Shown here: positions 60,623 through 64,000 of the stretch, piece after piece
Layout of the letters: every line of letters starts with the position of its first letter
Numbering within the stretch: the first letter of the stretch is position 1
Source: Synergistota bacterium
GTDB lineage: Bacteria; Synergistota; GBS-1
DNA: 64,000 bases
Reading direction: 5' to 3'
Assembly: GCA_025060595.1 (NCBI GenBank)
Contig: JANXBX010000004.1
Coordinates: 132,827 to 196,826, forward strand
Position numbers and translations under genes: made by a program
The notes under the pieces: generated by a model
The model's database searches: none
Told to the model about the DNA's origin: nothing
What the model saw: only the letters and a program-made list of their open reading frames with translations

Positions 60623-61156
60623 TTATCCCTCCTTCTCTTTCTTCTCCTTTATTGCATTAAGAACATAAACCAAGTTTCTTGGAACCCCATTCAGAACATT
60701 AAGCAGTCTCTGAATGGGAGAGTTAAGACTACCAAGAAGCTTTGCAACCAAATGCGCTTTGGGCGGCAACTCCGCTAGCTCTTTAATCTGCTCAGGAGTT
60801 ATAAACCTCTTTCCGAGATATCCTCCTTTAAGGAGGAATTTCTCTAACTGTTCAGCATGTTTCTTAAGTATTTTGGCTATTTCAACAGGATCAGAGTAGG
60901 AAATAGCAAGAGCGTTATCACCGTTAAATAAATCTTCGTGAATTTCATAACCTGCTTCTTTAAAAGCTCTTTTAGCTAAATTATTCTTAATGACATGAAA
61001 ATAAGCTCCGGCCTTCTTAAGTTCATTCCTAACCACATTCATTTCCGGAGTACTCAAGCCATGGAAGCCTGTAAAGAAAGTAGCTGTACAACCTTTTAAA
61101 GCTTCGGCCATCTTACTAACCCATTCTACTTTTTCAGGTCTTGGCCCTTTCCTCAT
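60623..61156 (-). CDS. rplJ: 50S ribosomal protein L10
   Basis: Stalk base protein of 177 residues that anchors L7/L12 dimers. The N terminus RPEKVEWVSKMAEAL and the centre FHVIKNNLAKRAFKEAG and LKGGYLGKRFITPEQIKELAELPP are typical. The L10-L12 complex also represses its own operon through the leader at 61180-61325. ATG 61156 has AAGGGGGTG upstream. Confidence 0.96.
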   Translation of the reverse strand: MRKGPRPEKVEWVSKMAEALKGCTATFFTGFHGLSTPEMNVVRNELKKAGAYFHVIKNNLAKRAFKEAGYEIHEDLFNGDNALAISYSDPVEIAKILKKHAEQLEKFLLKGGYLGKRFITPEQIKELAELPPKAHLVAKLLGSLNSPIQRLLNVLNGVPRNLVYVLNAIKEKKEKEG

Positions 61157-61179
61157 CTATTCACCCCCTTTTCAACACT

Positions 61180-61213
61180 AAAAATAAAATCCCCTGGCCT
61201 GAGACCAGAGGAC
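61180..61213 (-). terminator. Attenuator (terminator) in the rplJ leader
   Basis: On the minus strand TCCTCTGG (61212-61205) pairs with CCAGGGGA (61197-61190), loop of seven bases, then TTTTATTTTT (61189-61180). The loop and flanking stem bases GGTCTCAGGC (61206-61197) are perfectly complementary to GCCTGAGACC at 61312-61303, giving an antiterminator alternative. Confidence 0.75.
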
Positions 61214-61249
61214 TTTACCGAAAATGCAAAATTTTCCTTTTAACAAATT

Positions 61250-61325
61250 TTAGCCTCGGTAGGCGGATTTTTAAAATCCTTTAAGGTTTTAAAACCACCT
61301 ACGGTCTCAGGCTTCTTATTAACTT
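61250..61325 (-). promoter_or_regulatory. Ribosomal protein L10 leader (L10-L12 binding element)
   Basis: Autoregulatory RNA in front of rplJ. On the minus strand GCCTGAGACCGTAGGTGG (61312-61295) faces CCGCCTACCGAGGC (61266-61253), the kink-turn-like stem bound by L10(L12)4 in other bacteria. Binding would hide GCCTGAGACC and so favour the downstream terminator. Confidence 0.8.
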
Positions 61326-61335
61326 TTTATAAACC

Positions 61336-62049
61336 TTACTCTACAGCAAGTTCTTTCTGAGCTATATTCGGGTCTATTTTAACACTTGGCCCCATAGTTG
61401 GAGAAATAGCAATGCTTTTTATATATTGCCCCTTAGCCGCTGGGGGCTTTGCTTTTATAATAGCAGAAAGAAGAGCTTGAAAGTTTTCATAAAGCTGATT
61501 TTCTGAAAAAGAAGCTTTCCCTATGGTAGCATGAACTATACCATATCTATCAACTTTAAATTCTATTCTTCCGCTTTTTATTTCCTTAACAGCCATTCCC
61601 ACATCATTAGTTACCGTCCCTGCCTTCGGGCTAGGCATTAAACCTCTTGGCCCAAGGATCTTACCTAATCTACTGACATGACGCATCATGTCAGGTGTAG
61701 CTATAGTTGCATCAAAGTCTATCCAACCTTCGTTCTGGATCTTCTCGATCAACTCTAAACCACCAACATAGTCAGCCCCCGCTGATTTGGCCTCTTCAGC
61801 CTTCTCTCCTTGAGCAAAGACAAGGACCTTTTTCTCTTTACCGGTGCCGTGAGGAAGTAAGGCTGTTCCTCTAACTTGCTGATCAGCATGCCTTGGGTCA
61901 ACACCTAATCTTATTGCTACATCTATACTCTCATTAAACTTAGCATTAGCAAGCTTCTTAACAAGAGAAATCCCTTCCTTACTTGAATAAAGTTTTCCTT
62001 TTTCAATAATATCCTTCAAAGCTAAATATCTTTTACCTCTTCTTGCCAT
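61336..62049 (-). CDS. rplA: 50S ribosomal protein L1
   Basis: 23S rRNA-binding protein of the L1 stalk, 237 residues. It starts [25 protein letters not shown] and has [23 protein letters not shown] and [19 protein letters not shown]. It also acts as a translational repressor of the L11-L1 unit in many bacteria. It lies 56 bases after rplK. Confidence 0.97.
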   Translation of the reverse strand: MARRGKRYLALKDIIEKGKLYSSKEGISLVKKLANAKFNESIDVAIRLGVDPRHADQQVRGTALLPHGTGKEKKVLVFAQGEKAEEAKSAGADYVGGLELIEKIQNEGWIDFDATIATPDMMRHVSRLGKILGPRGLMPSPKAGTVTNDVGMAVKEIKSGRIEFKVDRYGIVHATIGKASFSENQLYENFQALLSAIIKAKPPAAKGQYIKSIAISPTMGPSVKIDPNIAQKELAVE

Positions 62050-62105
62050 TTAAACTCCCTCCTTGTGGTACATTAACGAGCCTTTTAAGACTCTCCCACT
62101 AAAAA

Positions 62106-62534
62106 TTAACCTTCTATTATTTCTATACCCATACTCCTTGCAGTTCCCTCGACTATTTTCATAGCAGCCGTAATGTCATTAGTATTCAAATCGGGCATCT
62201 TTATTTGAGCTATTTCTCTTAACTGAGCCTTTGTAATTCTACCTACTTTGTTCCTATTAGGCTCACTAGAACCCTTCTCGATCCCCGCTGCTTTTTTGAG
62301 CAAGACTGATGCTGGCGGGGTCTTAAGCACAAAAGTAAAACTTCTATCAGAGTAGATGGTCACAACTACAGGTACAGTCATACCTGCTTGACTTGATGTG
62401 GCAGCATTAAAGGCCTTACAAAACTCCATTATATTAACACCATACTGACCAAGAGCTGGCCCCACTGGCGGAGCAGGCGTAGCTTTTCCAGCAGGTATAA
62501 GAAGTTTAACTTCAGCTACAACCTTTTTTGCCAA
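62106..62534 (-). CDS. rplK: 50S ribosomal protein L11
   Basis: Protein of 142 residues at the GTPase-associated centre, required for RelA-type stringent signalling. The pattern [34 protein letters not shown] and [18 protein letters not shown] is complete. It follows nusG by 13 bases. Confidence 0.97.
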   Translation of the reverse strand: MAKKVVAEVKLLIPAGKATPAPPVGPALGQYGVNIMEFCKAFNAATSSQAGMTVPVVVTIYSDRSFTFVLKTPPASVLLKKAAGIEKGSSEPNRNKVGRITKAQLREIAQIKMPDLNTNDITAAMKIVEGTARSMGIEIIEG

Positions 62535-62547
62535 GGCTATTCACCTC

Positions 62548-63093
62548 CTACATCTTTTCTAACTGCATGAAATCGATCTCTACCGGTGTTTCTCTTCCAA
62601 AAACATTTAAAAGAACCTTTACCTTACCTTTCTCCGAGTTAATCTCTTTAACAATACCCACTGAACCCTCAAAAGGACCGTCTACTATCTTAACTGTCTC
62701 ACCAGGCTCAAGATCTATCTTAATCTGTTTCTTCTCCTCTATACCTATTTGTTGCAGAATGGACTTCACTTCTTCATCGTTTAAAGGTACCGGATTTCCA
62801 CCTGATCCCACAAATCCCGTTACCCCCGGAGTATTCCTAACAACAAAATAAGATTGCTCATCCAATATCATCTCTATTAAAACATAGCCCGGAAAAACCT
62901 TTCTCTTTGTTATCTTCTTTTTACCTCCCTTTATACTAACCCTCTGCTCAATAGGAACAAGAACTTTAAATATTTTATCTTCCATTCCCATAGTCTCTAT
63001 CCTCTGCTCCAAATTAGCCTTGACTCTATTCTCATATCCTACATAGGTATGAACCGCATACCATTTCTTCTCCTTTTTTCCATCAATCACCAA
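62548..63093 (-). CDS. nusG: Transcription termination/antitermination factor NusG
   Basis: Couples RNA polymerase to Rho or ribosomes. The 181 residues have the NGN domain (KKWYAVHTYVGYENRVKANLEQRI, then RKVFPGYVLIEM and VRNTPGVTGFVG) and a C-terminal KOW domain (PGETVKIVDGPFEGSVGIVKEIN). It starts six bases after secE. Confidence 0.97.
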   Translation of the reverse strand: MVIDGKKEKKWYAVHTYVGYENRVKANLEQRIETMGMEDKIFKVLVPIEQRVSIKGGKKKITKRKVFPGYVLIEMILDEQSYFVVRNTPGVTGFVGSGGNPVPLNDEEVKSILQQIGIEEKKQIKIDLEPGETVKIVDGPFEGSVGIVKEINSEKGKVKVLLNVFGRETPVEIDFMQLEKM

Positions 63094-63099
63094 GTAGGT

Positions 63100-63282
63100 T
63101 CACCTCAACAGTTTACCCATTACCCATGTACAAAATATATCTACTAAACCAAGATATACAGAAACAAGCATGACAACTACTATAACAGTCAGCGTAGCAT
63201 ACATAACTTGCTTCCTCGATGGCCAAGTTACTTTTTTAAGCTCCGCCCAAGCTTCTCTTAAAAAAGATATAAACCTCTCCAT
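63100..63282 (-). CDS. secE: Preprotein translocase subunit SecE
   Basis: Single-helix membrane subunit of the SecYEG channel, 60 residues: a cytosolic amphipathic part (FLREAWAELKKVTWPSRKQV) and one transmembrane segment (about 30-50). The ATG at 63282 is eight bases after GGGGGAG; a longer frame to 63306 starts inside the ribosome binding region and is rejected. It stands between tRNA-Trp and nusG as in most bacteria. Confidence 0.95.
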   Translation of the reverse strand: MERFISFLREAWAELKKVTWPSRKQVMYATLTVIVVVMLVSVYLGLVDIFCTWVMGKLLR

Positions 63283-63313
63283 AACGTCATCTCCCCCAAA
63301 ACACATAAAATAA

Positions 63314-63391
63314 TGGCAGGCCCGGCAGGACTCGAACCTGCAACCCCCGGATTTGGAATCCGGTGCTCTAACCTATTAGAGCTACGGACCT
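63314..63391 (-). tRNA. tRNA-Trp (CCA anticodon)
   Basis: Acceptor AGGTCCG pairs with CGGGCCT; discriminator G73 and encoded CCA. The anticodon stem CCGGA/TCCGG encloses TTCCAAA, giving CCA. Its position between rpmG and secE is the conserved one. Confidence 0.96.
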
Positions 63392-63411
63392 GCGCATTTA
63401 TAATTATACCA

Positions 63412-63561
63412 TTACTTCACCTCGCGGTGAAGGGTATGCTTATTACACCATCTACAGTATTTTCTTGTTTCAAAACGCCCCTGTTTCCCTTTTCTATTCA
63501 TTAACACCGTATAATTTCTTCTTTTACACTCTGAACAGGCAAGCGTCAATATATCAGCCAC
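63412..63561 (-). CDS. rpmG: 50S ribosomal protein L33
   Basis: Protein of 49 residues with four zinc-ligand-type cysteines (LACSECKRRNY and YCRWCNKHTLHREVK) and TRKYC in the centre, the zinc-binding C+ form. The GTG start at 63561 has GAGGTGAG upstream, and the gene lies 17 bases after tuf. Confidence 0.95.
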   Translation of the reverse strand: MADILTLACSECKRRNYTVLMNRKGKQGRFETRKYCRWCNKHTLHREVK

Positions 63562-63578
63562 AAAAGCTCACCTCTATT

Positions 63579-64000
63579 CTAATCAAGTATTTCTGTGACT
63601 ACTCCAGCACCTACAGTTCTGCCACCTTCTCTTATAGCAAAACGCAAGCCTTTCTCCAAAGCAACAGGAACTATCAATTCTACTTCAAATGTAGCATTAT
63701 CACCAGGCATAACCATTTCAACACCCTCAGGCAATTTTATAGTACCAGTAACATCTGTAGTCCTAAAGTAAAACTGAGGACGATACCCCGTAAAGAAAGG
63801 TGTATGACGACCACCCTCTTCTTTCTTCAATACATAAACCTCAGCCTTAAACCTCTTATAAGGCTTTATAGTACCAGGAGCAGCTACAACCATACCACGC
63901 TCCACATCCTTCTTGTCTACTCCCCTTAATAAAACACCCACATTGTCTCCAGCTATACCCTCATCCAATATCTTCCTGAACATCTCAACACTCGTAACCA
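63579..64000 (-). CDS. tuf: Elongation factor Tu (C-terminal part; 5' end outside window)
   Basis: The visible 140 or so residues cover domain 2 end and domain 3 of EF-Tu, with [45 protein letters not shown], and the ending [21 protein letters not shown]. It delivers aminoacyl-tRNA to the ribosome. The frame is open to the window end and heads the tuf-rpmG-tRNA-Trp-secE-nusG transcript. Confidence 0.97.
   Translation of the reverse strand, partial: VTSVEMFRKILDEGIAGDNVGVLLRGVDKKDVERGMVVAAPGTIKPYKRFKAEVYVLKKEEGGRHTPFFTGYRPQFYFRTTDVTGTIKLPEGVEMVMPGDNATFEVELIVPVALEKGLRFAIREGGRTVGAGVVTEILD

Noticed and set aside
63313-63504. Plus-strand frame starting MAGPAGLEPATPG
   Set aside because: It is the antisense translation of tRNA-Trp and rpmG, a well-known artefact type of tRNA-complement reading frames.
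1-64000. CRISPR arrays or insertion sequences
   Set aside because: No regularly spaced repeats, cas genes, transposase motifs or terminal inverted repeats were seen on either strand.

Overview
The window is a gene-dense, AT-rich bacterial chromosome segment. Intergenic gaps are short, 4-base ATGA/GTGA stop-start overlaps are common, many starts are GTG or TTG behind strong GGAGG-type ribosome binding sites, and tRNA genes encode their own CCA. The contents suggest an anaerobic, peptide- and organic-acid-fermenting thermophile. Evidence for this is indolepyruvate:ferredoxin oxidoreductase, TRAP/TAXI and tricarboxylate (TTT) solute transporters, a sulfide-dependent-type Thi4, a branched-chain polyamine synthase (BpsA, known from thermophiles), THEP1 and a large Bacillus/Thermotoga-type SRP RNA. 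Gene order and the C-terminal GC-plus-hydrophobic-plus-basic tails of two secreted proteins would fit Synergistota or a neighbouring deep-branching group; this placement is inference.

Layout. 1-8829 (minus): a housekeeping operon running thioesterase, iorA, iorB, M-type zinc peptidase, DUF6391, rsmB, PASTA protein, rpe, RodZ-like, rimO (cut by the window edge). 8854-10050 (minus): a stable-RNA operon with a clear promoter, tRNA-Ser(GCU), tRNA-Arg(ACG), tadA, tRNA-Ser(CGA), tRNA-Ser(GGA), SRP RNA. 10171-13387 (plus): response-regulator diguanylate cyclase, trmI, queH, AIR-synthase-like. 13345-14897 (minus): THEP1, homoserine dehydrogenase. 14929-19334 (minus): a secreted-protein operon of TPR protein, fibronectin-III protein, clostripain-type protease and a protease-dead lipoprotein paralogue. 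19460-21244 (plus): DksA-like, gltX, tRNA-Gln, tRNA-Glu, with gltX ending inside tRNA-Gln.

21251-27923 (minus): DMT transporter, then a GntR-controlled TAXI-TRAP uptake operon with a DUF6282 protein and a homocitrate-synthase-like enzyme. 27939-31120 (plus): TPP riboswitch, thi4, thiC, CDF transporter. 31159-34505 (minus): a methyltransferase/ATP-grasp fusion translationally coupled to an MFS exporter. 34552-37670: MgtE, ArsC, RlmI-like. 37673-41847 (minus): tctC-tctB-tctA followed by an EPSP-synthase homologue lacking a catalytic lysine. 42090-42679 (minus): six tRNAs with a consensus promoter. 42746-46174 (minus): a decayed defence island (helicase N-terminal stub, DUF2075 helicase/nuclease, DUF499 C-terminal fragment).

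46347-48158 (plus): YgiQ. 48181-50129 (minus): Hsp20 and HtrA. 50421-54509 (minus): bpsA, short dnaK, J-domain/HEAT protein, HIT protein, rpsU. 54625-60197: a GATase-like unknown, LysN-type aminotransferase, tRNA-Ser(UGA), polysaccharide deacetylase, then endonuclease V, ahcY and DUF554. 60233-64000 (minus): the classic tuf, rpmG, tRNA-Trp, secE, nusG, rplK, rplA, L10 leader, rplJ, rplL cluster.

Two themes stand out. Enzymes are encoded beside their tRNA substrates (tadA with tRNA-Arg(ACG); gltX with tRNA-Gln and tRNA-Glu). Several small operons pair a transporter with an unassigned enzyme. No CRISPR array, complete insertion sequence, prophage or rRNA gene was seen. No stretch over 300 bases lacks a gene or RNA; the larger gaps (41848-42089, 46175-46346, 50130-50363) hold only regulatory signals or nothing recognisable.
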